DNA of 64,000 nucleotides from Ectobius pallidus (GCA_964059195.1 CAXKWD010000006.1:136973239-137037238), one strand, 5' to 3'; shown: positions 21,906 through 33,837, counted from the first letter of the stretch. The notes: a model not told the origin generated them from the letters alone. Translations and numbers: made by a program.

Positions 21906-24721
21906 GTAGGCATTGTCATTATCATAATTACTAATTCTAATCAGTATTATTAATCAGGTTGCAAAAAGCCTCGTCGATGGTGCGCTAATGCCACGGGTGC
22001 CAGACTGCTTAGCTGGTAGAGAATTTTGCTTACATTATTGAAGATTTGGGACATTGCTATCCATAACACTATCTAGGGAAATACCTATTGTGAGGATGAC
22101 AACTGAATAATAATACGGGTAGAAAACTAATGACAGGTAGCCAACTAAGTAGCATAAAATGTCACCAGGTTTGCCGTTGACATTACCCATTAACAGCAAG
22201 AAGAAAAGAACCACTGTACTGGATTTTGTTATAATCGGAAATGTTCCACAAACATCTGTGTCAATATAATTGATGGCCTGAGATGTTACACAAATATTTA
22301 CACTTGTCTCGAAATATATACCCCAAAATGATAACGCATTTGTTTCTAGTCTCACTGTCTGAGCAATATTTATCGTAGATAAGCAACAAACTAAAACTTA
22401 AATGTTGTTGAAATAATACATTGAAGTGTAACACTGTAGTCTTTGAAAATCCCCCCCCCAACCCCAGTCTCTTAGCGTAGTCTAGCTGATTTAAAAAGTA
22501 GGTCTACTCATTCTTTCAATATTATTGATTTATTAAAAAACTTTATAATCATTAAAAAACTGAATACTTTAAAGTGTGTGAAATATTTCAATTTTTTTAG
22601 TTTATTTAATCCCGCGGTAATACGATACAAAGGCAATAACCCAGTCTATATTCTTCAGAAATTGGACATCCCAGCTGACCTACTCGCCAATCTATATATA
22701 GGAGGGGCTAAATAACAACTACAGCGAAATTATGCCCTATAACCTCCGCTCTCCGTATATCCGCTTGCCTGGGACCCATTAAAGGATTATGAACTAACAA
22801 ATGGCGCTTTTGGCCATATCAGAGTTTCAGATGGGATAACTTTTACCGTAACTAGCATTTACTTTCTCTTGTTTATTACGAAGCACACAAACAGTTTCTC
22901 TTTGTAACTGTCCCTACTTAATCCCGGACAAATCCATGAGAGTTGTGTTTTGTTGCTATCAAACAGTGCGAGCTTCATTTTGAATAACACCGCTTTCATT
23001 ACAGTATATTCCATTAACACGGCATAAAGAAGGTACACAAAACGCTTGCTATTTATTTCACAGTGTGCAAATAAATGAATCAGTAGTACAAAACATTCTT
23101 TATGTTTGAAAAATAAAAGAGAGGAATATACTGAAAATGTAAAATAAAAATAAATCGCATAATAAGATAAACAGATTACCAGAGTTTCTAAACATTAAAT
23201 TTTATATTATTCACAAAGAAACATTAACGATAGCTAAAATTATAATTACACCAATTATTTCGATTATCAAACAGTGAGAGTTTCATTTTACAGATACAGA
23301 TAAAAAAGTACTATTTACAAAGCGTCAAGTCAAATGAATTACAAATCGATATCACGGCCTGTTATTTAGAGATAGTTTTGAATGGTACAGTAATAATATA
23401 AGCACGTGTGTTGGCTACTAAAAGTTCTGGATTTTTTTTTTTTTCATCAGGGATCGTTTGAATAAGTCTGTCATGCAATCCTGCTAAATGTGTTTACCAA
23501 TCCCGAAGCTGATCGGACATGGAGATATCAGATTTTCAACGCTTATGTGAAAAGGTTAAGTAGAGCGTATGAATTCTCTGACGTCAACAAGAGTTACAGA
23601 AATCATATTTCTCGGAACAGAAGCTCCCTACGTATACGTCAACATAATCAATGCTGCTACACAATTCTAAACCCCTCTCTTATGTGGAGATGCAAATCTA
23701 CTGTATTCAACAAATCCCCCACTCAGTTTATCTTCAGAGAGGACCATCTCTTTAATCGGCAATTGTGATAAGATTGCTTCTCGGTAGAGGTAGCTGAAGA
23801 GAAGGATAGATGATAAATTTATCAGAATCTATTTTGAGTCATTTGTACTCAAAGAATTGCTACAGTTTAAAATATGGTTGAATATTTTAATGTATTACAG
23901 TAGGTATAATATACTGGCTACCACTGTCGTCCGGTCAAATAATATCAGCAAAAAGAGACATGAATTTTTTCACATCACAAAGACTGAGAAGGGTTTATTA
24001 AGCAAAAAGGATGTGTTGTGAAGCTTTTCTTTCCCCAATGCGATGATATAAATGCATTTTATTGATCATGCCTGACAATGAGAACGTGAGATTAGTTAAG
24101 GAAGAAAATATATTTTTTTTTTAATTCGTGCTAACGGCGAATAAAATATATTGCAATATATTTTAAACAGGACTTAAATTTTTTTAAAAATAATATCGGT
24201 CAATAACTTAAAAAAAAATTATATTCGATCAAACAGCTTGCAGCCGAATGTTAAGGGGTCTAACCCTGACTGTATAATGTATTCGTATGGCCTGTATATC
24301 AACAAAAAGCGTGTTAATAATTAACAACGAAAACGTAGAATACATATTAACAATCGCCTTGACCCTGGTATAATACACTTAACCAGTTTTGTTCGTTAGT
24401 TTTTGGGCATTCAAAGAGAAGCTAAAACATCGAGTGTTGTTTTATCTATATTAGCCTAATGTATAAATTACGGGACTCATTAATCAATCATTTTAAGGCG
24501 AGAAAAAGAAAAACTGAAACACCTGAATAGAAATTTCAACAGGCACCCTGGATTCCTGAAATTTCCTTGACAAAAGAGCAAAATGAATGACAACCATATA
24601 GAGATTATTAATGTTTCAGAAAACAGAAACATATTTTCCTTGGCGGGAAAGAAAAGTAAAATGTCAATAATCCCAAAACTGTCCAAAAAATGCTAATACT
24701 GACTTCAAAATTTGATTACAG
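21906..24721 (+). other. Intron 2 of the kinase gene (2.8 kb)
   Basis: Donor GTAGGC, acceptor tttgattacag. AT-rich, with no mobile element that I can delimit. Short runs such as poly-C at 22451-22459 are the only features. Apparent frames here show no homology. Confidence 0.75.
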
Positions 24722-25378
24722 GTAAAGGAGGGACGTCCCCTGGCAGACAGATACCCGTTCTTATTCCAAACAGCCAAGGCCACAGACTCCTACCAGCAGC
24801 TAGTGGAGCGTGGTCTGCCTCAACTGGCACGCTTCCTGGAGAGGCGCCCAGGCCTGGAAGAAATCCTGGAGTGTCTTCTAGTTCTACGCCCCAATACGAA
24901 AGAACTGATCGCTGCCCTGTTAGCACCAGAAGAACCACTAGCTCTGATAACGCACACTGACTTCTGGTGCAACAACCTTCTATTTCGTGAAGACGAATCG
25001 TGTTCGTGTGCAGTTTTGGACTGGCAGATGGTTACATACAGTCGTCCGACAAACGACGTAGCACTTCTCTTGATAAGTTCTCTGCCTACCGAACTTAGGC
25101 GGCGTCACACAAACCATTTACTAGATGGCTATTGGGCAGCCCTTACTGGTACAGCTCAGAGGCTAGGGGTGGACATCGAGGGAGACCTAGGCCATTCCAG
25201 GGCCGCACTTGGGGAAGACTATCGCCGATCACAACTGTTAGCTCTTCTGCTCTGTATCGGATCCGTAGACGTTGCTCTAGGTGACCCACTGACCGAACAA
25301 CGGCTGTTGGACGTACTCCAAGACTTGCACAAGGATGGTGTCCTGTCACCAGATATCATCTCAACTTCTGCTCAATAA
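24722..25378 (+). CDS. EcKinase-like/CHK-like kinase, coding exon 3 (residues 209-426, stop)
   Basis: Terminal exon, phase 0, with the catalytic part of the kinase. DRYPFLF near the start is the conserved PF motif after the HA helix. HTDFWCNN at 286-293 supplies H286, D288 (catalytic base) and N293 of the Brenner-type HxDxxxxN motif. D308-W-Q310 is the metal-binding D-[FW]-Q. RPTNDVALLL matches the family's P-x-x-DL block, followed by the helical tail to residue 426. Total length fits the usual 400-430 residues, so the gene looks complete and functional. The TAA stop lies inside an AATAAA hexamer (25374-25379). GC content is clearly higher than in the introns. The family and fold are recognised from motifs; the substrate is not inferable. 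Confidence 0.9.
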   Translation, partial: VKEGRPLADRYPFLFQTAKATDSYQQLVERGLPQLARFLERRPGLEEILECLLVLRPNTKELIAALLAPEEPLALITHTDFWCNNLLFREDESCSCAVLDWQMVTYSRPTNDVALLLISSLPTELRRRHTNHLLDGYWAALTGTAQRLGVDIEGDLGHSRAALGEDYRRSQLLALLLCIGSVDVALGDPLTEQRLLDVLQDLHKDGVLSPDIISTSAQ

Positions 25379-25379
25379 A
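25374..25379 (+). terminator. AATAAA overlapping the kinase stop codon
   Basis: The hexamer aataaa spans the last Gln codon and the TAA stop. Used as a poly-A signal, it would give a 3' UTR of only some 10-30 bases. Another AATAAA occurs at 25960-25965 and could be the main signal. Confidence 0.35.
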
Positions 25380-27269
25380 ACTGCTGTGAAATGACAACTT
25401 TTAACTCTTGGGTTACACTGCAGAGCTCAAAGCACAACTGCTCACTTGCATTCTGGACGTTATACCGTATCGCCGTGAGGATGGATTCTGTCTTGTTTAT
25501 ATCTGTTCTGCAACCGTCGCATGGGAGAAAACGGACTAGGCACATGGAAATCTATCTTACCCAGCTCAGCATTTCAAAACAATTTAGGGAAAATAAATCA
25601 AATAGAATGAAACAACCACATAGAATCATATTCATTCTTTAATTAACAAATAGTTATTTTAACAAGAGCGAGAGTATCAAAAACAATTATTTCGAGTGTT
25701 CAACCCTGCTCTAGGACACAAGATACTTTAGGAAAACCCCACTAATGTGCTAAAGGACCAAAACCGATTTCCCCTCCTTCTCATGTTCTCTTCCTGAAAC
25801 TGCTTCCTACCCAAGAGTAGCCAAAGAAAAAAACTCATGATCTTAGAAACTTTATTAATGGAAACTTATTTCCAGTGATGATGATTATTATTATGATATA
25901 CAAAGAAAGTAAATTGACCTCATATTGATGGTATACGCTTAATGTATTTATTTTTTTGCAATAAAATTGTAATGGTATTTGCAACTTTAAATGGGAGTAT
26001 AATTTATAGACCTATGAATAATCCCTATATAACCCCGCATGTAGTTTCAGCAATAGGATAGGTACATCGAAATGAATAACACCTAAATCTTCGACAATTT
26101 TGCTTACCAACACTTCTGATATTGTATGTGAACCATATGAGAAAAAGAGCACGAAAAAAAACGATTTTTTGAAAAATCTGTATGTTGTGAAAAAGCTGTA
26201 TTTGAGAAAAAGAGCAAGGAAACAACCTAGAAACATACTTCAGAAATACTTCTTAATAGTTTTGTAAATTCAACTTTCCATCTGTTTAATACAGATGGGT
26301 AGCATTACAATTTACAATTAACCCTTTCAGACCTGAATTTTTTCTGACATTTTTCTTTTCTAGAGCTCAAAAAAATTATTGGTGCATGTTAAGGAGTTAA
26401 AATGGGTGTTCTAAGCACAATAAAACTATCAGGAACTCTGCAAATAGGTTTATTCACTTTTTTATAGAGATGCCTTCTCAGAAATAAAATATTAGGACGT
26501 AAAAGTTATGTCCATTGAGATGGACATGGGGTCTGATAGGGTTAAATATAAGATTACAAAAACGAAACAGCAAGAAAAATAGAGAAATGAATGATCCACA
26601 CTCAAACGAATACATTTGAGTAAATTTAATGATATCCAGAAAATTACCACAATCTGTACCTTGTAGTAGTTCACTTTTAATAACAGAGGAGGAAAGTTCT
26701 ATGGTCGTTTCAATGAATGAATACGGCTGAAGTTCTACTGGTATGGAATTGTCAGATGTACCTATAGCTATAGCCAAGGTTATTCCCTACACACGTTAGC
26801 TAAACTTCAGTTACGGGCTTCTGTACAGAGGATATTGGCTGGAAATGCAAAGCGGTAGCCTAATTTCGATTCGCTCGAGCGAAGCTACTATCGAAGATGG
26901 TTGAAAATTGGCTCAAATCAATATCACACTCAAGTTGCCGCACAGGATATAATGGTCCCCCGATTTCCCTTTGATTACCGTCGTGACGTCGTATAAACTT
27001 TACACAGGACAGTTAAAGCTGCCAGCACAATTCTCACTTGCTAACAGATTCAGTTCGCAATAAAATATCACTCAAACAATGACAATAATACTCATCTATG
27101 AAATCATCCGCATTTGGCCAGAGTAGAAATATTTTAGATACGCTTGGATAAAGATGTCACGGGTAATATAAGGAGAGGCCGGATTTTGTCGATAAATTTA
27201 CCTTCAGAGAATCCTGATCTCGATTTATATTGTTATAGTGTGACTATTAGCGAATACTAGCAGAATTAA
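25380..27269. other. Downstream of the kinase gene: possible 3' UTR, then intergenic
   Basis: No further gene is recognised. The start of this stretch may be 3' UTR up to an AATAAA at 25960-25965. Frames at 26012-26777 are low-complexity and unrelated to known families as far as I can see. Confidence 0.4.
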
Positions 27270-27660
27270 GCTATTGTGCCATCGCTATTTGTGTAATTGT
27301 AAGCGAGATAGTTTATGGCGAGATAATCGATTACAATATATAGTTCAAGCATCGTGCTACTTTTTACCGGTTGTTTTATTTTTTAGATTAACCTTCTTGG
27401 TAGGTGTAACTTATAATATCGTGTTATTAATATTGTACTTATTATTTATTATACGAGATTTATAAGGCTTCACCACACATAATTAGGTCTATATATTATT
27501 TTAATATCTTCTTTTGTTCATATGCAACTTATAATATATACCTAATCGCTGGGTTGAATGAAAGTGATAGAAACAAAACGATAAAATTATTAGTACAGTC
27601 ACTTGCGATTGGTTGAAATTGCACACAATCTTATACTGGATTGGTCACTGATTCATGGGC
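27270..27660 (+). repeat. Interspersed repeat family C, copy 2
   Basis: Colinear with 61800-62255: gttttattttttaga, taccttcttggta, atatcgtg, acgagatttataaggcttca, then aatgaaagtgatag, acgataaaatta and cttatactggattgg. Longest copy in the window. No coding remnant. Confidence 0.65.
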
Positions 27661-27689
27661 AAAATAGTATCTACAGTATTTGATTTCTT

Positions 27690-27895
27690 TTGTTAACTCC
27701 TTTACCTCCCCAAAGACCAATGCCTATAGGGGAGGAAGGTATCTGAATCACATATAGAAATGAATAGCAGAAGCAATCCCGGCGGTAAAGACGGCAGATG
27801 CATAACGCTGAAAAGTTACCACCTTCATGTGCCAAATATCTAAAAAATCGCGCGAATCTTAACCTCAAGGAGCTATATGGGCATCCAACCATAGA
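27690..27895 (+). mobile_element. SINE family 1, degraded body fragment
   Basis: Contains agcaatcccggcggtaaagac, gcagatgcataacgctg and aaaagttaccacc, matching the body of the SINE at 9119-9397. The tRNA-like head is missing. Confidence 0.45.
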
Positions 27896-29702
27896 ATATG
27901 GAGTGCTTTAATTTCATCTCAGGTTGCGTTTCGTATTCTTTTTGTTTCAAGCAATCCATCTAAAGGAGATGTTTTAGCATGATAATGACATCTGTGGATG
28001 GCAGACTCAGGAATAGGATTAATATATTATAATATATTATGGCAGATTAAACCACTGCTGAAAGAGAAATCTTTCATCTACACTTAAATGTGCTAAGAGG
28101 GAAGAAATACAATCAAACTTTTCACATTCTAGATCCCACTGATACATACATAAGAGCAAGCCTGCATGAATTGAGTTATGCCAGCAATGGCAGAATTCCA
28201 GAAACGAAGTTCTGGCTCCTGCATGAGGATAGTCATTCAAAAGCAAACTTACTGCCTTAATATCCTATTCCTTCCCACAAGTTTAATGTTCACCCCTTTT
28301 GAAATATATAGCGAGGGAAGATAGGGAGAAAAAGTGGAATTAAAGTTGACCTTGTTTGGTGGACTTTATTTACATATATTCCCTATGAACAAAGCGAACT
28401 GTAGCCTACTTTACTGTAAATTTCTCTAGCTTTGAGAAAAGCCTGGGTTAATTATTCCTTTGCAAACATTTGTGACGTGGAAAATTTACACAAGACAAAA
28501 GGAATGCGGTTTTTAGGTGTGGGATTTATACCATCCCCTATTTTGTGAAGAGAATAAACGAGTTAAAGAGGAAGGCTGCAGGATGAAACTTTTCTGAGTT
28601 GAAATGCTTATTTTGATTATTTGTCAGTCGTGTGATTGGATAAATATGTTTTAAAAATATTATTCCGCGTCCCAGTTTAGTAATTGCATTTGTAACAATT
28701 TTAGACTCTATTTTGTAAATACAAGATCCGGTTTCGATACCCGGTTCCCACATGGAATTTTGTGAGATAGAGGAAACTGAACTGAGGACCTACTTGACAA
28801 ACAAACAGCGACTCCGGTCAAGAAAACCACCAATAACGGCCACTGTAGTGTCCTGTCATCTACCAACGAAATCTAAAGATGGAGAGATATGACCCAAGCG
28901 TGTTGCTGTTTCCTAAAATAAGCGTTTACACAATATATCATCTCATCGAAGGACTCAGGAGAAGAAAAATTGAGAGCAACGTCTTGTAATTTTTCCGAGA
29001 TTATGACAATTTAACGTGCCTTGAATTGACAACATGGAATCAACAGAAAACACGCTTTGCGCTTTGATGGAATAAACTCTATCCATTTCACCAATAAGAG
29101 TACAATATTGACTATACCTTTAACTATTTTGTAGTCTCATACATCCTTCCAAACTCAGAAAGTTTTCAAGCTACATTTCTTCGATTTTGAAAGTATTGGT
29201 AAGAAATTATCAGATTGGAACCAGTGTAGTGACACCTTTTATACTGAAGTGCTAGAAGAGGTGTATAAATATGGCGTGACGGGGGATAAGAAATGATGTA
29301 AAAAGTTCTGCGGGCAGAGGGAAACGGAATCAGAAGATACGTGACAAAAGAAAATCTATTGTATTCCTAGCACGTGATAAAATGCAGTGCCTGTTTTGAG
29401 GGAATTTACCAGTCGCCCTTCTACTTGCCACCTTACAGAACTGGATGTTCCAAAAGCTCAGGCGTGCGAAAGACGTTTTATTACTTTTTTCTACGCTTTG
29501 TGCGTTTCAAGTAGCTATACTATTCTCATACTCCAATCCAATAGCAAAGATTAAACATACACAGTTAATTTGTGCAAGAAACTAAATAGTAATGTCGAGA
29601 TCGGGTCTATAAGATTAACTGAAGCAAATTCCCATTTTCAATTTGAAGGGAGGGGAACCAGTAACTTTTCAGCAGCTCACAGAGGCAAAACACTTTATTT
29701 AT
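27896..29702. other. Intergenic, nothing recognised
   Basis: No gene, RNA or repeat that I can support. A lone B-box-like ggtttcgatacccgg near 28730 lacks an A-box. Confidence 0.4.
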
Positions 29703-29728
29703 CGAGAATATTATAGGAGAAAAATTCC

Positions 29729-29800
29729 TCCGACATTGGGACTTGAATCCAGGACCTTTGGCTATTCGCGCCAATGCTCTACCAACTGAGCTAAGCCGGA
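29729..29800 (-). tRNA. tRNA-like unit A of the palindromic element
   Basis: Seventy-two-base cloverleaf-like sequence, same family as 10710-10781. The T stem is damaged (CTGGA against CCCAA). Anticodon-loop bases are the same (GCGAATA). Pseudo-tRNA. Confidence 0.45.
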
Positions 29801-30020
29801 GTTCAATTCACAGCGTCAGATGGAACCTCTCTTCTATGACTGATTGCCCTAATAGTCTACCTCACAGACAGACAAGTTATGTCATATGCATTACTGTGAG
29901 GCACACTAAGTAGTGATTTTTGTGACCGGGCTCCCACTGTTATTGTACAGTTAACATTCAAGATAATAAGCATTCATGAACCACAGAATATTGTCTCTGT
30001 TGGACATTAAATGAGAATAT

Positions 30021-30092
30021 TCCGACACTGGGACTTGAATCCAGGACCTTTGGCTATTCGCGCCAATGCTCTACCAACTGAGCTAAGCCGGA
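30021..30092 (-). tRNA. tRNA-like unit B
   Basis: Same 72-base unit. The leader between gagaatatt and tccgac has lost about 15 bases compared with unit A. One T-stem mismatch. Confidence 0.45.
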
Positions 30093-30297
30093 GTTCAATT
30101 CACAGCGCCAGATGGAGCCTCTATTATATATCTATCTTGAATGTTAACCGTACAATAACAGTGGGAGCCCGGTCACAAAAATCACTACTTAGTGTGCCTC
30201 ACAGTACTGCATATGACATAACTTGTCTGTCTGTGAGGTAGACCATTAGGGCAATCGGTCATAGGAGAGAGGTTCCATCTGGCGCTGTGAATTGAAC

Positions 30298-30369
30298 TCC
30301 GGCTTAGCTCAGTTGGTACAGCATTGGCGCGAATAGCCAAAGGTCCTGGATTCAAGTCCCAGTGTCGGA
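30298..30369 (+). tRNA. tRNA-like unit C
   Basis: Plus-strand unit at the end that carries the terminal tail, so probably the sense copy of the element. The D stem has GAGC changed to CAGC. Boxes A (tagctcagttgg) and B (gattcaagtcc) are present. Confidence 0.45.
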
Positions 30370-30469
30370 GGAATTTTTCTCCTATAATATTCTCATGTAA
30401 TGTCCAACAGATACAATATTCTGTGGTTCATGAATGCTTATATATCTAACTTTATTTATTGTTTCTGAT

Positions 30470-31015
30470 TTGTCAAAGGTAATACCACGAAATGTTACAA
30501 ATTTATCGATAGATTCGCGAGTATGAAGCACGAGTTAATTTATCTCATGTAATTCGTATATCGAGTGGGATTTATTAAGACTATTCTAAAAAAATGTAAC
30601 ATATTATATAAATAATAATCACTTTACTTGTGTTGTTTAAATTATCACTGTATCTGCTGTCAGATCACAGCATACTAAAAGAATGAACTATCGACTGTGT
30701 TATCAGATACTAACCAATGCTACCAAATGTACGTATGAGAAAAGTTAACCCCGAAATTAAGATAAACTAAAATCAGAACAAATAAAGACACGGGAACTGG
30801 CTTGCACCGAATCGAAATTGTTTTTAATCATTGCACATTTAAATTGTTTCGATTTTTAAAAGCTGTATAAAATAATGGGTTTTTATTCTGTTCAATGGCA
30901 GCAATACATAACTTATATGTGACGTATTAATCACTGCATATTGATACTCTGATGTATCCAGTAAAGAGCTGACGTTTTATGAGATAAAAGAGCATCCTTG
31001 CGGTTCTAGCAAGCA
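30470..31015 (+). repeat. Interspersed repeat family B, copy 1, first part
   Basis: Colinear with 50720-51250: gggatttattaagactatt, gctgtcagatcac, gaactggcttgca, gaatcgaaattgttttt, tgtgacgtattaat and gcatccttgc. It is interrupted at 31016 by a MITE and resumes at 32297. No coding motif. Class unknown. Confidence 0.7.
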
Positions 31016-31017
31016 TA

Positions 31018-32294
31018 GGGTAATTCCGGGAGAGACGGCCATGCGGGGGAGACGACCAATCGCTCTGATTTCAGGGCCGATAAACATATTTGAACGTAAC
31101 TTGGTAGGTGGCAAGCTTTTGGTACTAAGAGTCGATTGTTGAACACCTGCGCTGTTTATATTTAGAAATCCGCGATTGATTTAACATTACTGTTTTCTAA
31201 CTGGCCATTTATTTTTTGTATGTTGAATGAAATAAGCAGAAGTCCGATATTATTACTAACAGTTAAACGATACTCACTGTGTGAGGTGAGTGAACCTTAT
31301 ATATTTCACTTGTATTACGTGTTCTGTTCTAAACTTTTCAATTTTTAACTACTGAGTATGGCCATTTCACCTTTACAAATAGGAGAGATGGCCCACTTCT
31401 TTTCCGGGAGAGTTGGCCAACAACTTAAGAGCCATATTTTCAAGATCTTCTGATTGGTTCTAACGCGAAATGTAAACATTTTCACTTAAGACTAATTTCC
31501 ATCGCTTCTCAATTACTTATTTATTTTTATTGCTAGGGAATTGACATAAACGAACATATTAATACGTATACCTTAATGAAACAATTTTGAAAATCCAATC
31601 CGGAAAGATGTATGTAAATAGAGACGACTTTGACAGTGTACCCCTAATAAATACATTATTAAATTCATTTTCAAAATTATTTATGTGCTTAAAAAGTGGA
31701 TTGGACTCATGTTTCTATGCCAAAGGTGGCTCCATAATATTGTATTATTTTTCATATTTACGTTTTCCTGTCATCAACTAACAAAGTCGAAAGATGGAGA
31801 TAAATGATGTAGAGGTTAGATGGTATGCCCTTCCCCTCCATTCATGCAGTAGTGGCATGCAGTAGAGTTTAGTTATCTTTTCAGAAATGTATCAGAACTT
31901 TTCAGTTACTCAGAATTGATTCTGTTTTCCAAAATATGTTTACTTTTACGTTCTGATAACTTATTTGGCACTTAAGTTTATTTCATTTGCATATATTTAT
32001 TGGAGAAGAGCTAACTAGTCTTTCTACTTTTTTACCTGTACTTTCTACCTTGGAAAACTGTCCCTATGTCCTATGGCAATCTCCCCCTGACACCTCGGGT
32101 GAGATGGCCAACGCACCATTTTTTTTAAATGTTGGGATTTCTCGCCCTAAATTACTTTTTTTCTCCATAAAAATTATGCTATGAGAATGTGATATCCAAG
32201 GACCTAATTGAACATTTTGCACACGAATTATCTTGAAAATCCTTCAAGTTATTAAGCATTAAAAAAAGCATGGCCATCTCACCCGGATTTACCC
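31018..32294. mobile_element. Non-autonomous TA-flanked DNA transposon nested in family B
   Basis: A 1277-bp element flanked by TA on both sides (31016-31017, 32295-32296). Inverted termini are about 27 bp: gggtaattccgggagag with acggccatg, against gggtaaatccgggtgag with atggccatg. The family B copy at 51.2 kb reads through the site. The words gagatggcc/gagagatggccc recur in the interior (31045, 31383, 31412, 32101), perhaps transposase-binding sites. TA target and length suggest a Tc1/mariner/pogo-superfamily relative. No transposase frame survives. Confidence 0.75.
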
Positions 32295-32296
32295 TA

Positions 32297-32580
32297 TTAC
32301 AGGATACACGACCGTGACTGATCGATATCCGAGGCATTGCTAAACATTACTTGGTCAATATCAAACACGCGGCGTATGAATGGAATAGTCTACATTAACT
32401 TATTAAGTTATAAAATGCAAAGAAAGCAAAAACCGAAATTGAGAAATTTTCATTTTAAAAATTATCACGCCTTAATTTGTTTGTTGATGCTACTATACAG
32501 CTACCTTGCTACTGACATTATCTAATCGGCGAAAGTTCTAACTGTATCCTGCAGTGAGTTTGGCGACACATATTTCTCTA
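32297..32580 (+). repeat. Interspersed repeat family B, copy 1, second part
   Basis: Continues after the MITE with acgaccgtgactgatcg, ggcattgctaa and tatgaatggaatag, matching 51263-51335. The right boundary is uncertain. Confidence 0.55.
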
Positions 32581-32633
32581 GTATCCAGCGATCTGTTCAA
32601 TTTATAGTGCAGATAATGTAGACTGGATTAAAC

Positions 32634-33829
32634 CAGTGGCTCCCAACCTTTTTCAGCTGTCATAAATGTCATAAAATCCTCACGTCCCCTTTGTTAGTGA
32701 TGGGGAGAAGAAGGCCTAAAAACGTGATTGCCAGTACTTTTGTACTTTTAAAGATCCCTATAATGCTTGTAAAAAGAAAATTAATATTGCTAACCTCTTT
32801 TATTATTCTTATTTATCCTGTGATGCTTTTAGTGTCACATACACATATGAAACACGAAAATGCATATCTAATTACTGTGAATCTTATTTGAGTATGAGTA
32901 CAGTTCAAAAAAAAGTTAGTGTAGAAACACAAATGTCTAATGTAGAGTTAAAAAGTGAATATTAGTGAGATGATTGGCACTGTTTTGCTTTCACAAGCTC
33001 TGAGATATTAGGTTTTATGCTTGACAGAGCACAACGCAGATCACTCGTATTTCGTATTTGGATTTCCAAATTATAAGGTTTGTTCGCAAAGCAGTCAGAA
33101 ACCAGGAACATATCGTTCGCGCATGCGCTCTTTCACCACAAGCGTTCGCAAAGCGAGAATCCGTGATTCTGATTTCAATCTTCTGTTCGCAAAGCTCTCA
33201 CGGACAGTTTCTGTACTATAAGAAAAGTTTGCAGGCTCTAGCATGAATTGTTATCAGAGACATGCGCAGTAACCTATTTTCACGCGCCTGACTCCTCCCT
33301 CCTATACCATTGCGCCAGATTTATAAACATAGGCTACTTATATGTATGAATAATGGAAGATAATTAAGTTTCCCAAAATATAGATTACATTGTCGATGTA
33401 TATTGCATTTATAACATGTCAAAGGGAAATATATATTTTATTTGCATATCATATCGATTAAACGCAGAAACTATCGATTCCAAATTCTTGTAACCGTTCG
33501 CAAAGTGCAAATCACGGGTAAGATACAGACTGGACATGCGCAGTACAACAAATTCTCAAGCGGTCACGGATTTGCTTTGCGAACAAACCTATTATAAACG
33601 TGTTGAGGACAAGCTATGACAGGGAAAATATAGTTACAGTTTATAAGGTTACAAAATGTGAATTCACACTGCTCTGTCATTCTTGTTAATTACGGTATGT
33701 GTCTGTGTAATTGTTTAGTTAATGTCAACGATTAAAAATTCTTATCAACCGACAAGGCAACAACACTAAATCAAAATATGAATTTCAAATTGTTGCACGC
33801 CCCTCTAGGAAGAGCTTCACGCCCCCCTG
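32634..33829. mobile_element. hAT-type element with 8-bp target duplication, carrying a nested MITE
   Basis: A 1196-bp insertion flanked by the perfect 8-bp repeat gattaaac (32626-32633 and 33830-33837). It starts cagtggctcccaacc, the hAT-type opening, and ends cacgcccccctg. The inside lacks a transposase, and 515 bp of it is a second, younger element (33076-33590). Without that, the hAT copy is about 680 bp, a non-autonomous derivative. Confidence 0.8.
33076..33590. mobile_element. MITE with repeated GTTCGCAAAG subterminal motifs
   Basis: Termini aggtttgttcgcaaagca and its exact inverse, flanked by attata on both sides (33070-33075 and 33591-33596). The word gttcgcaaag appears near 33081, 33143, 33185 and 33497 on the plus strand and once inverted near 33574. 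Such clustering resembles transposase-binding arrays. Catgcgcagta occurs twice and a gcgcatgcgc palindrome once. No coding capacity. Inserted into the hAT element at 32634-33829. Confidence 0.78.
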
Positions 33830-33837
33830 GATTAAAC

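Larger units (their letters stand above)
29703..30448. mobile_element. tRNA-bearing palindromic element, long form, with 11-bp target duplication
   Basis: A 746-bp insertion bounded by actttatttat at 29692-29702 and 30449-30459. Layout: tRNA-like unit A (minus) with a 150-base arm; a second leader and tRNA-like unit B (minus); then the inverse arm and tRNA-like unit C (plus), with a tail ending in gcttatatatct. The arms (29703-29960 and 30129-30400) are inverted and nearly identical, for example gtagtgatttttgtgacc against ggtcacaaaaatcactac. Leader phrases gaaccacagaat and gttggacatta recur at 10640-10680. No protein is encoded. Confidence 0.8.

Noticed and set aside
24705..25349. Antisense and alternate-frame ORFs over kinase exon 3
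   Set aside because: Shadows of the GC-richer real exon. The sense frame alone carries kinase motifs.
28722..28760. B-box-like ggtttcgatacccgg
   Set aside because: No A-box at the right distance and no repeat partner in the window.
29729..30369. Cluster of functional tRNA genes
   Set aside because: The units lie in inverted repeat arms with target duplication, have stem mismatches and lack U33. Kept only as tRNA-like units.
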